A stretch of 31,399 nt of DNA, from assembly GCA_015501585.1 (NCBI GenBank), contig JADNRY010000685.1, forward strand, positions 1-31,399. Reading direction: 5' to 3'. Positions 1-10,789 of this stretch are shown one piece after another. The stretch's first letter is position 1. Every line of letters begins with the position of its first letter. The notes under the pieces are model-generated. The model searched no databases, was not told where the DNA came from, and was given only the letters and a program-made list of their open reading frames with translations. The position numbers and the translations under genes are program-made. The stretch comes from Rhodocollybia butyracea. Its lineage: Eukaryota > Basidiomycota > Agaricomycetes > Agaricales > Omphalotaceae.

Positions 1-893
1 TATATTTTCTACACTCATATCACAGTCACTATAACAAGAGCACCCTCCAATACCCGAGGTATGAGATACAGCGGGGAAAAATCACAACTTCTACAGCTTT
101 AAGGAAAAGACCGTCGCCGTATGCCCATTCAAATTTATTAATCACCAAGGCAGGTAACTGAATCTTCAGTGATAAGGGAAAATAGTATTTAAGGACGTAA
201 TATTCTGAAATCAGGATCAATAGAACTCACCACCCGGCTGAATGACACTGGTAGCGCTCTGTGCGATGGAGCCAGCCGCATCAACGACTTTGAAACCAAC
301 AGCTTCACCTATTGCCAAGTGGTAAATTATAATATTAAGTTCGGAAAAAAGCACGAGAAGTAACTTCAAGTCAGCCAATGTGACTACTCACCAGCGGCAA
401 TGTTTACGGTCCATGTGAAGGTTGTACCATCCACTTCGCCAAGTTCCTCTGTGATTTCGGTGGGGTACCCGCGTTAAAGACGCTAAAAGGAAGGGGCGCG
501 TCACTTTGTAATCCTGTTTCTGAAGATACTGTCACCACACACCTCTGATGTATTTAACGTTGATGGATACAAGTACTGAGAAATGAAACAAAATAAAATG
601 GGTATTTCAACGCACAAGATCATAAGGAGCTAAAGACGACAATGAATTTGAATTGGAACATCAAATAAATCAGTAGCTTACGGACGCCCCCGCTCCATTG
701 GACTAGTACAGGTTCACACTCGGTCAAGGATGCTCTGAGAACATAGCAATCAACTTGTGCATTCGAGACTTGAAGAATGGAATTGAAGCGTGGTTGCTTA
801 CGGTGTGTCAACAGTCAAAGGCGCAGGACCAAACTGAGCCATAATGACGGAAACCGAAGCGGCCAGTTGTGTTAAGAGCGTGAAAGTTTTCAT
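1..893 (-). pseudogene. Small secreted, probably GPI-type surface protein, copy A (partial, frameshifted)
   Basis: Paralogue of the intact gene at 15424-16475, with the same seven-exon plan: 893-802, 734-682, 629-616, 575-559, 482-392, 308-231 and 44 to the window edge. The start MKTFTLLTQLAASVSVIMAQ is a signal peptide. It is followed by a motif TECEPVLVQWSGGVPPYDL and then FTWTVNIAAG...VGFKVVDAAG. This is the layout of the small secreted Ser/Thr-rich or GPI-anchored proteins common in basidiomycetes, whose function is unknown. Exon 5 is 7 nt shorter than in copy B, just before the FTW motif, which shifts the frame. An alternative splice (donor after 550, acceptor at the CAGAG just before the GAA CTT codons) would bypass the lesion, so death of the gene is likely but not certain. 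The last exon, which would carry the hydrophobic tail, runs off the window. Confidence 0.7.
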
Positions 894-2700
894 TGCGTGA
901 GATTGGTGTGAGAGGATGGTTTGGAAATGTGGAAAACTGGTGGTTCAGCTTCAAGCTGGCAAGCTGCCAGACATTATATACTCAGTCCATTGTATACACC
1001 ACTAGGATAACATTTCTTGCTACGGCATGTACTGCGTGGAACCTTGGGATTGCCGGTTCATTATGATCAGAAGATCTTTGGGGTTTGACATGGACCTTTG
1101 TTAAATGCCGGTAATTCCATAGCGGCGAGAAGGTAAACAGAAGCCAAGATTCAAATTGTATCTTGATATGGTCAGCCCGAAGGACTAGTGAGCTCCTATT
1201 TTGCACGAGTCGTTCGTAGGCCAAAGGCAATGTATTCCCATAGCGGCCTCAAGCTACCGTCAGTACGTACCACTGAGTTGGTATATACCTCAAGTCACTG
1301 CTCAAAACCTATACTGCCATTTGCGTAATTCCATGAACATTTTTAAAGGTAAGTCCGAGAATAGACGCTGACTCGAGAATTCTGTGGTATATATACCTTT
1401 TTTCCCGACAGAACCTCCCACTGGACATAGATTATAACCCTAGAACACCATTCCGGTGCTTGTAATTGGATGCATTTGGGTACCAAGCACTCAGTTGAGA
1501 TGTTATAAGGAGCAATAAAGCTGTAAAGGATTTTAAAAGCTTGTAACGAAGGCCACTTGATAACATGAAGCACAATCTGGGTTTCTGAACAGACTTGAAT
1601 GTTCGTATCATTACGTTTTCAGATATGAAGAGATATCACCCATCAAGAATGCCTGAAGCTACGTAGAGATGGCTCAAGACGGGTTGTCGAAAAGCTTTAT
1701 AATCAGAGGCTCGATATCGACGGAAAGAGTCAGCTTACAGTTTTAAACTGAAACCCGGCTCGAGCGCATGTCAGACAGAAGCTGAGCGCTGAGTACTGAG
1801 TGCTGGAGACTACCGCTGGCGTACAAGAATTCTGATGAGAGTTGGACTAAGTATGTAAAGATGAATTCTTAGACGCCCATATACCTTTGAAGTGGTGTTA
1901 AAAACTTACATATACTTGATTGCACGGGACGAGATCATTCACAGCTTGGCTTTGGAGTAAGTTCGTAGCGCTTGTGGTCGTCGCGTTCTGTTCAACTTGA
2001 TTCCTTGATTCAAATGTGCGACAGCAATGTGCAGCGTGCGCTGGGAGGGGTGTGGTCAGCGCATGAATAGGGTTGAAAGTACTCTGGGAAAACACGAACA
2101 TATTTTGGAAAGCGAATAAACAGTACTAGTACTAGCAATTTGCTACGAGCACAGCTCAAGTCTATGTTTTTGTCATGATCAGAATCAACTGGAGCCTGTG
2201 TCCACCGGATGGATCACAAAATATGCTTCAAAGATATTCCTTTGACCACGGCTATTCGTTCTCATGTTTTCCAGTTTCTTTGCCTTGACGCGGGCCCATT
2301 CTAAACTGTGTTCGGAGCCCTGATTCAGCCCAAGTCCGGAGATTAGCGGGAGAAGTTGGGGGCATAAGGGGTTAAGCATGCAACAAAGAAGTCAGAAAAG
2401 GGAGGTTCAACGAAGGAGTCCGGGCATGATGGGGATACTGAACTTAGTCGTGAAGGGAACGAGAACTGAAGGATGGGGGTAGCAGTGGGAAGAAGAGCAG
2501 GGTTGGATAGAGAGCTGTCGAACAAGGTAGATTTAGTAAATCATAACCGTCATTCATATTATAGTGCGTGTCATCCGGGCTGTCCATCCGCACTCACTTT
2601 TGTAAGCTCTCCTTGCCATGATTTGCAACCCAATAGAATCATGAGAACAATGCTTAGTTTTTGGAAACTCGCTATCGACAGCATGTAGGTGTAGAGAGAA
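1..2700. repeat. Segmental duplication, left copy
   Basis: This stretch aligns by eye with 15640-18270 in the same orientation: secreted-protein gene, its promoter and about 1.8 kb of upstream DNA. Shared landmarks include the text around 1040-1230 matching 16600-16800, and the block around 2195-2250 matching 17790-17850. Similarity resumes at 4500-4700 (matching 18480-18600), on the far side of the transposon at 2852-4479. Many small indels show the duplication is not recent. The DNA upstream of the gene (894-2700) holds no ORF I can support. Confidence 0.85.
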
Positions 2701-2851
2701 GTAAAAGTCAGGTCATAGTAATGTCGTTTTCGGTTGAACGCGCTTGCATGATCAAGAGGATTGAGTTCCTACGAGCAGGGCGACTGGAAGGATTCCGAAG
2801 GAACGTGAGCGCATGAAAATTGAGCGCTGAGCATAGAGTGCCTAGTATTCA

Positions 2852-2995
2852 CACCGGGGGCAAGGACCGGCGCAGTTGATTTCCCACTGCCATTAACGCA
2901 GTGGTCAACGCAGGGGCAACGCAGTTGATTTTTTGATGATGTCATTCTATTGAAACGGCGTCCCGGCATTGATGCCTCATGATGGATCTTTCTCA
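2852..2995. repeat. Left terminal inverted repeat of the transposon
   Basis: Pairs with 4290-4479 on the opposite strand. The outer ~100 bp differ at only a few positions (for example one G fewer in the run near 2915). The inner part, around the GATGGATCTTT motif, matches with gaps. Confidence 0.85.
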
Positions 2996-3599
2996 CCACA
3001 TTATAGGTGATTGTACACTACTTCTTGCAAGGTTTCTAAGCTAGCAGTGATAGAAGGCCCTGTTAGAGTACACAGTTGTTGCTTGGCAGTTGTTCCACAT
3101 TTATGTACAGTTTACTTATGAGTCACTCCATAGGTAGATTATAATTTGTTATAATTCTAATTCACTCTTGCGTTCTTACCCCCATGTTGTTGTGATTCCG
3201 CTCGCTATGAGTGTTGACAATTCAGCATGCCTCAACCGGCCCAGCATTTGATGCCAAAATCTCAGACATCATTATCCTTTATTTGTTGCATGCCAATTAT
3301 TTGACAACTCACTGCAATTGATGCACCATTGTCGAGCTCAAATACTATTCTCAAAGGGGTGCAGCTCCGAATTCTTGTACTAATTGCTTGGCAGTGGTAT
3401 AAGAAGCCTGGGTCTGGAGGGCACAATGGTAAGTACTAGCCCTTACTAGGCTTGCTGTGAGCTTATTATTTGAGACTGATATTAGATCTTGCACATGTAA
3501 GACTCTAGAGACTACTATACCACTACTATATAGTACTTTTTAATTAGCCATGAAGCCCCTGTAGGAATTTGGACTGGAATATTTGCAAGTGCCTCCGTG

Positions 3600-3760
3600 T
3601 ACAAACCTGGACTGGAGTCATAATGTGTCAATATTGCATTGACTCATTTGTAGTACATAGTTACTGTGCATTGAGTCATTGACTGTGCATGACTGTGCAA
3701 TGATTCTAAATGACTCATAATGACTTTACATGACTTGCCTGGAATTATAGCAAGTCAATT
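3600..3760. repeat. TGACT-rich degenerate short repeats inside the transposon
   Basis: Closely spaced, imperfect copies of TGACTCAT, GACTGTGCAT and ATGACT. They are low-complexity in character and I see no coding potential. TGACTCA resembles a bZIP (AP-1/Gcn4) core, but nothing else supports regulation here. Confidence 0.5.
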
Positions 3761-4289
3761 CCCTTATATAGTGTAGTATACAATTGTATAGTATATAAGT
3801 ACCTAGTTTTATGGAATGAGACCCCATCGGGTTGTTGACCCAGGGCTTTACCCATCTCTACCCTCTGGTGTGCTTTTGTCCCCACATTTGGAGGATGAGC
3901 GTAGCTTGTATCTGAATTTTCCCCCTTTACAACAACAGCCCCTTGGTTCTATGTCCTCTTAAATGATTAAAAATGGCAGAAATAACCATTTATTGGCATT
4001 GACCTTGGGAGAAATTCTCAAAAGAATTGTTTTATAGCTACATATTGTACTGATAAATGTTTTGTTGAGCAAAAGCTAGAAGATACACCTCCTTGTTCAT
4101 GCAGTATAAGGAGGAACGCCGAAGATAAGGTGGGATTTGGTTGTGAGAAAGAATTAGGTGCCATACGGCATATGGGCGCCGTAATTATCAATGTACGGAT
4201 TCTGGTGTTTTCGAATGCTGCTTGGTTTAATGGTAGATGTAAGCACATATTTCCACATCTTGAAGTGGACATAAATAAGAAGTAGTGGT

Positions 4290-4479
4290 GCGCAACTTCG
4301 TGCAGTGGGAAAGATCCATCAGCCTGGTATCAATTCGGCATCAATTAAAGTTTGTCACTTGGCCGGCACTTCAATTTAATAGGATGACATCATCAAAAAA
4401 ATCAACTGCGTTGCCCCCTGCGTTGACCACTGCGTTAATGGCAGTGGGAAATCAACTGCGCCGGTCCTTGCCCCCGGTG
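4290..4479. repeat. Right terminal inverted repeat of the transposon
   Basis: Reverse complement of 2852-2995 with several indels in the inner half, so this arm is longer. The terminal bases CCCCCGGTG are followed directly by TCA, the candidate target duplication. Confidence 0.85.
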
Positions 4480-4482
4480 TCA

Positions 4483-6300
4483 CAAACTAGAATGGCTAGC
4501 TTATTGAACACGTCAAGAAACTGAGAGCGCTAAAGAAGTAGACGCCTGAACCAACGTTTTAGGATCACGCCACCAGGTCTTTGAACTTTCATCCATCGGG
4601 CTCTTTCATCCCATCGGGCTGCTAGGTTTTTCTCGAGGACTGGCATAAACTGTGACGCTGCTACTCGAGCTCATCAACTGTCTCCTGGATTGTGACTCAT
4701 ACCTTGCGAGCGGCGAGTGGCGCCATCGAAAGAGATGGATATCGGGTAAAGTTTATCCAAGCGTTCTCTGGGGGGTCGAGGGGACTTTCCAAGTCGAGAG
4801 GACTTTTCATGAGGTAAAGCTAAAGCTTGAAACCTGAAGGCGAAACTTCGAACCCGGATACGACTACGAAATGAGCGACCGAGGTCAAAACTGAAGCTCG
4901 TCCTTGGTTTTGGGTAGTACAAGAGATTATCTACAGGATGCATGCTGCGTGGACTCGAGGGTTAGGAGCTCGTGAGCAGGCATACAGAAATATGTATTTG
5001 AAGGGAAGATCTGGAGAGGCGTGAGTTTCCGTCGTTTCAATTTCGATGCCGAGTAACCTGTCCTTAGTTCTTGCAATTCCTTGTCTCAAAACCAGGGCTT
5101 TCGAACGATGGAGATGTGAGGGACAATCCAACACGAACAAGCATACATCTCGTTTTCAATTGTTGATACTACAACTGAGATACCTATGCACCTCTGGATT
5201 GAAAATATCACTGAACAGTGTCAGCTAAAGCGGGAACGCAATGTACGCAACCGTCGGCTTTCCTCGACTAAGTGCATGTCGCCCTAGAGATCGTCTTCCG
5301 TCCCGGTTGGACTATACTTGCCAAAGTAATGTCAAAGGATAGGTTACATATGGAGAAAGAATGGTCATCCAGAGTCGGGGTCCTCCTGTTGAACTTAGTT
5401 GTTTTACCACTGCGGCTCTCTGATGTTATACCGCCGAATCACTTAGTGTAGGCTCCTCCTTATGTTGAATCTTGAACATCTACCATGTTTCGCGTTACTC
5501 ATTGATCGGAGTCACTGTCCAGCCCAAAAAGTGACCGAGCCAAAATCATCCGCCGCTATTTTTCGAGTACCCGTGGGGTATCACAAAGCGCTAATCATTT
5601 GGTTCGAAAGATTTATCAAAGTTAAACACTCTATATGACTTGCATTCCTGTTGCTCGCTATATAATGTCAGCAAGTCTCTGCGACTCCAATCACAGCTTT
5701 AAAGCCCATTAAACCCATCGATGTTCCAGCCTCAGAATAGCGGAACAGAGCACTTGACCTTTTCGCTCTATCAAGCAGTACCTGGAGGAACATGTGTCAT
5801 CAAACCCAAGATTGAAAGATAACAACCCTTATAATAGAACCAAGTTGTCACGAATATATCAGAAAGCAAGTCAATCAATGCTCGTTAGTCTTCTCTTAGG
5901 AGGTATACGTGACAACGGCTTATTGGGGCACAAATTGGGCCAAGCCAGCCGAAAATCTCTCTAGAAGAGATTGGGCGTTGTCCTGCTTCTACTTGCTCAT
6001 TGAGTTATTCATACTCGTTTTATGCGATACTTTATCTTATTTGGCTCCAAGGAATCAAGGTCATAAGACTTGAGTGCTAGACCGGGGCTCAGAGAAGGCT
6101 TGCGTCCGATCGCGCATCATGAATTAATGCACACTGTCATTGACAGAAAGTTGGTTGAATGAATGTCTTGCGGAGTGAGAACAGAACGATACGCCAGGTT
6201 CTCAGGGTATTGTACCTATACTAGTGCACTTCTCTGTCATCTACATTTTTAGTCAAAGTTAGAATCCGTAAGTCGGACATGTGTCATTGCTTGTGTCATT
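4483..6300. other. Gene-free stretch
   Basis: The first ~200 bp match the paralogous segment at 18480-18680. After that I see no ORF with recognisable protein content, no convincing exon chain on either strand and no RNA gene. The longest open frames (for example 4674-4943 and 4931-5140, both minus) have shuffled, low-information composition and no splice support. Confidence 0.5.
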
Positions 6301-6308
6301 GGCAAACG

Positions 6309-6328
6309 TATATAACCAGCATATATAA
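6309..6328 (+). promoter_or_regulatory. Twin TATA-like boxes upstream of the NLR gene
   Basis: Two TATATAA motifs (6309-6315 and 6322-6328), about 115-130 bp before the first usable ATG at 6441. The position suits a fungal core promoter. Assignment rests on motif and spacing only. Confidence 0.45.
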
Positions 6329-6440
6329 CCACTGCTTATCTTGATCACGATTTGTTCCCCGCTCGATGGCAGTCGAGACTACTAAACTGGCTAACATGTC
6401 AAGGTAAGAAATTAGTTTGACCTCTCAGAGCACGCTCATT

Positions 6441-9400
6441 ATGCAAGGAATTTTACAGTTTGCCGGCGGCTCCACTGTGAGTACTGAGAGTCTCAGAAAA
6501 CTACCAGAAAGGCTGGAACTAGATTTTAGAGGAGCTCCTCAGATGTTTCAGGGCGCATCGAAATTCACACTAAATCAACCTATACTGAACAATGCTTCTA
6601 CCATCAATATCACTTACGCCAATGGAAATTCTAAAAATATAAAATCAAAATTGAAGATTCCTCCAGGTTTTTTTTCCAGGATTTTGTGAGTGTAATGATA
6701 TTCTGACTTCAACGGTGTAGGATATATTGAGGGGATGACCTCTTGCCCAACATCCACGTCATTTTTTACCGGAAGACAGGATAGTTTGGATGCCCTCGGA
6801 GCATATTTCCTGGTACCACCGTTATCGACTGAATTGGGCAGGAGAAAGATATGCCTCTTATATGGTCTCGGTGGCGCAGGAAAAACACAATGTGTGCTGG
6901 AGTTTGTAAGGAAAGTCAGACATGGGATATCTGAACATAGGTTAGTACACTTTGAAGGGGATCTAAATAAAATGAACATTTCAATAGATTCACCAAGGTT
7001 CATTTTATCGATGCTCATTCCGAGAATTCTATCAAAGCCAGCTATTACGACATTGCAGTAGCCAATACTTCCATGGTAGCCCAAGACTGGAAATCAGGTC
7101 TTCGATGGCTAACCACTCATCAAGAGGAATGGTTGATTATTCTAGACAATGCGGATGATCCAGGACTCAAGCTAAGCCAATTCTTACCGTCCTGTGATCA
7201 TGGAAACATCATCATCACTTCTCGGAACTCAGCTTTGGTGAATATCACGAGTCATTCCCAAGAATTAAGAGACATGGAGCCTACAGATGCCACTCAACTA
7301 TTGCTTAAACATGCTATGAGTGGCTATACCCACGCCACAGTAGAGGAAGTGGCCAAGGCCCATGATATTGCCCAGGAGCTTAGCTTCTTTCCTTTGGCTG
7401 TAGTTCAGGCTGGTGCATATATAAAGCAGCAAAAATGCCTTGGCACTTACAAGAGCAGATTGTACAAACAGAGAGACCAATTACTACAGCAGGATATATC
7501 ACAAGACATTGACAATTACAGGCTATCAATCTATTCCACCTGGAACCTCAGCTGGAGGGAGCTAAGTGACTCCAGTAAGCTTCTCCTGAGACTGTTCTCT
7601 TGCCTGCATCCTGAGGAATCCCTCGTATTCTATTTGAGTGGGCGTTCAAAAATATTGAAAATGTGAATCAGTTATTTGGTCCAAGCAATGCCATTATCAT
7701 GGCAAAATCCGCTTTGGCTAATTTTGCTGCAGAGAAATGGGAATGGAATGAGATAAAAATGGACAGTATTATTCAGGAGATCACCTCTTACTCTCTTTTG
7801 CATGTCATCCATGATGGACTATATAATATTCATCCATTGGTTCATAAGTGGATAATAGATAATATGAGCTATAAAGAGAGGAATAATTTTAACCAGGGAA
7901 TGCTGGGAATTTTGACTGCAGCAGTCTCTGGAAAATCCCGGGATGATATCTTTGAGTTACGGGTTCTAGCACCGCATGTCACTGTGCTCGAAAATTCCAA
8001 TATCAGAGAAGAATTGGTGGAGCTCATTTTTGGACATTTTTGGAATTGTATCGGGTTTGCAAGAAGGGCCCAGGAGTTATGGAAGCCCACAGTCATGAAT
8101 ATGACACAAAAAATTGGGTCTGAACATCCCGCTGTACTTGATTATACACACAAGCTTGCTACAACCTATCTGGCTCTGGGAAGCTTCAGTGATGCTGTAA
8201 ATCTTCTGCAGCCCCTGATTAAAGCTTCACGGTCTATTCTGGGAGATTTGCATCTTGATACATTGAGGCAAACCAGAACTTTGGCATCAACATATTTTTG
8301 TCAATGCAGACTCAATGAGGCCCTTGCACTACAGGTAGCCTTGCTTGAGATTTTCCAGAAGAATTTGGGAAAAGAGCACCCAGACACCTTGGAATCCTGC
8401 CATAACCTAGCTGAAACATATCTAAATATGGGAAACTATACTGAAGCCTTGAAACTTCAGGAGCCTCTGTGTAAGCTTCAAAAACAGATCTTGGGGGAAT
8501 GCCACCCTGACACGTTGTTAACTACAAACAATTTGGCGTTCACCTATCTGTGTATCGGAAACTATAGTGAAGCTCTGAAGCTCCAGGAGCCCCTGCAAAG
8601 CATTTCAACACACATTCTAGGACCAGAGCATCCATATACAATGGATTGGACCCGAAATTTGGCCACAATGTATGCTAATCAAGGTCAACGTAGTCGGGCA
8701 CAGCAGCTACTGGAACCTCTCTTAGTAACATTGAAAAACATCCTAGGAGAGACACATCCTGTTACTCTGGAATGTACTAATGATCTGGGTGTCATATACC
8801 GCGAACAAGGAAGATATCCTGAGGCTCTGAACCTTCAAGAGCCTGTTCTAAAGATTTCAAAACTTGTGCGAGGGGAGGACCATCGAGAAACTCTGGTTTG
8901 CATGAACAACTTAGCCATAACATATTCGAGAATGGGGAATTACACAAAAGCTTTGAGTATTCAAGAATCGATGGTAGCAATTTCGAGCCAAGTTCGAGGA
9001 GAGAAACATCCAGCAACATTGAGATACAGTGGAAATATGGCTCTTACATATTATCGGGTAGGAAAATATCGTGCAGCTTTGAGTGTACAGGAACCCCTGG
9101 TAGAAACTGCCAAAAAGGTTCAAGGGGAGAATCATTTGGACACATTAGTTTGGACCAGCAATCTGGCCCTTACCTACTCAAAGCTGGGAAAGTATCATGA
9201 AGCCTTTCAGCTGCAGGAGCCTTTACTGGAGACTTCAAAGCAAGTTCTAGGAAAGGATCATCCTTCAACCTTGAAATCTACCACCAATCTTTCACTCACA
9301 TATAGTGATCTAGGAAAACATCAGGAAGCTCTGAATCTCCAAGAACCTTTACTGGAGACTTCCAAAAGGGTCCTAGGCGTAGAGCACCCAGATACATTGC

Positions 9401-10035
9401 GATGTATGAATAATCTGTCCGTGACTTACAGGAATCTCGGAAATATCACTAAAGCATTGAGATTGCAAGAAACCCTACCTGAAGTATCAAGTAGAATTCT
9501 AGGTGGGCAACATCCAGACACACTGCAGAGCATAAAAGTTCTGGCTACTATATATCAGGATCTAGGAAAATATAATGAGGCTTGTCTGCTTCAGGAGCCA
9601 CTGGTTGAGAATTCAAAACATGTTCAAGGTCAAGCACATCCAGACACCTTGAGTATGCAGAATGATCTGGCATTGACATATCTCAGCCAAGGTCAAGAAA
9701 TTGAAGCTCTGCAGCTACAGAAATGTCTAGTAGAGACATCAAACAGGGTGCTTGGGATTGAGCATTTCAATACCATGTTGTACACAAGTGTCTTGGTCAA
9801 GATCTATATTTCATTGAAGAGGTGGGAGGATGCCAAAAGTATTTGCAATAATCTACTTGCTGTGACCAAACAAGTCCTTGGTGATACTCATCCAATCAAT
9901 ACATCATGCATAGAGATGTTGCAACAGATACACAACCAGAATCCTCCACAAAGCAGCTCCACTTTTAAGGCTATGATTGTGCTACTAGCGCTAGGACTGA
10001 TCATTTGTGTTATGCTAGGCAACATACAGGGCTAA
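6441..10035 (+). CDS. NLR-like STAND NTPase with TPR array and C-terminal membrane anchor (one frameshift)
   Basis: Exons 6441-6666, 6721-6940 and 6988-10035; phases agree, though the first donor (GTTTTT) is weak. Order: a short N-terminal segment with QMFQGASKFTLNQPILNN and no known effector domain; FFTGRQD, the usual lead-in to the NTPase; Walker A GLGGAGKTQ (6864); Walker B WLIILDNADD (about 7130-7160); sensor NIIITSRN; and a GLPL-like AQELSFFPLAVVQAGAYI. Then follow 14 TPR units of exactly 42 residues plus a partial one, and the hydrophobic tail AMIVLLALGLIICVMLGNI just before the stop. Proteins of this architecture in fungi are thought to act in non-self recognition or programmed cell death; that role is inferred. 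At about 7616 the frame shifts by one base (GAG GA- ATC), separating the NTPase from the TPR half. It is a decaying gene, or the base is a sequence error. Confidence 0.85.
7610..7625 (+). other. Frameshift (one base missing) in the NLR gene
   Basis: Upstream, the frame reads LLLRLFSCLHPE. It then runs through unrelated residues to a stop at 7664-7666. The family-like continuation IPRILFEWAFKN lies in the frame that starts at 7618. Adding one base near 7616-7618 joins the two parts. There is no slippery heptamer of the X XXY YYZ type here, and the gap is too short for an intron. Confidence 0.8.
8113..9940 (+). repeat. TPR-coding tandem array, 126-bp units
   Basis: Units begin at 8113 and recur every 126 bp up to 9877: exactly 14 complete 42-residue units and a partial fifteenth. 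Consensus parts are LG.EHPDTL, NLA.TY..LG.Y.EAL and LQEPLLETSK.V, the kinesin-light-chain-like TPR pattern. Units around 9200-9400 are the most alike. The complete lack of indels between units implies selection for register or continuing exchange between units. Confidence 0.9.
9970..10030 (+). other. C-terminal hydrophobic tail of the NLR protein
   Basis: After the last TPR and a short polar linker (NQNPPQSSSTFK), about 19 hydrophobic residues end four residues before the stop. There is no signal peptide at the N-terminus, so the protein has the outline of a tail-anchored membrane protein. Confidence 0.6.
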
Positions 10036-10789
10036 ATTGGTAAAATGACAAATCCCGATCTAGGCCAGCCGCCAGATATTTTTACCACAAACTATTTACT
10101 ACAAAGTTCAATGGATTAAAAGGAAATTCCTGAGACTGAATTAATTTTGGAAGTCATGCATCATGGAGTCTCATGTTGAAAGACTTATGATTATGCATCT
10201 CAACCCTTTGTCTGCTTGTTGATCATTCTGTGACCTGTCTTTTTGCTTCCTTTGTTCTGTACAATCAATCCTCTCTTATTAAGCTATTGGGTTTGGTTAT
10301 GATAATGTAAAATGTATAGTTTTGATCAGGTGAGAACAGATTTTGGAAGTTGTAAACTTGTAACACCCCTAGGGTGGCCGTCCTTAAGTTAATCAGTCAC
10401 TACGAGCTCCATACCCGTCTACGGGACTACCAAACTTTAACATAGCAAGCTACGTCATTGTGTCATGACTCATGACTTATGACAGAAAACATTGTTTGGA
10501 TTTTGACATTTCTTCAAGTCAACATTGACCCCTCTATCATCACAAAGAATAGATGTATACATCACTTGCTATAGGAACCCAGATGTTTTAGCTGAGCTTG
10601 TTACGACAGTCCATGCTTCACTCACCAGTTGTCAAAATCAATATTGGTTTTTTTGGATGCCACTCAATTGCTGAAAGCTTGGGGGTTTCAATCTCTGTGG
10701 GTTTAACATTCTTACTATTTCCTATCAATTGCACTACACAAAAAGAGGTTAGTGAATGAACATTGAACAGGGGAGTAGTCAACAAATAG
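10036..10789. other. Gene-free stretch between the NLR and Elp1 relic
   Basis: AT-rich DNA with no supported ORF. A small cluster of overlapping TCATGACT/TTATGAC motifs lies at 10460-10485. The 3' end of the NLR transcript should lie in the first few hundred bases, but no clear polyadenylation signal can be fixed by eye. Confidence 0.4.

Larger units (their letters stand above)
2852..4479. mobile_element. Non-autonomous DNA transposon with long terminal inverted repeats
   Basis: The left end (from 2852, CACCGGGGGCAAGGACCGGC) is the reverse complement of the right end (to 4479). The inverted match is nearly perfect for about 100 bp and continues with indels to roughly 2995 and 4290. Both ends contain a doubled CGCAGTTGATTT motif. 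A possible 3-bp target duplication TCA flanks the element (2849-2851 and 4480-4482). The 1.6-kb interior is AT-rich with no transposase-like ORF. The paralogous segment lacks the element (near 18430-18470), which supports insertion. Three-bp target duplications and CAC termini occur in CACTA-like and Harbinger-like superfamilies; which one applies cannot be decided by eye. Confidence 0.85.

Noticed and set aside
3600..3760. Cluster of bZIP (TGACTCA) binding sites
   Set aside because: Embedded in a low-complexity TGACT-rich tract inside a transposon, so the motif count is not informative.
4018..4272. 84-residue open frame in the transposon as a transposase remnant
   Set aside because: No catalytic motif or zinc-binding pattern; Ser/Cys-rich composition looks random and the frame ends in the inverted repeat.
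5580..5640. Possible tRNA-like GGTTCGAAA box
   Set aside because: No matching A box or cloverleaf can be folded around it.
7610..7670. Programmed -1 frameshift in the NLR gene
   Set aside because: No slippery heptamer and no obvious downstream structure; a missing base explains the data more simply.
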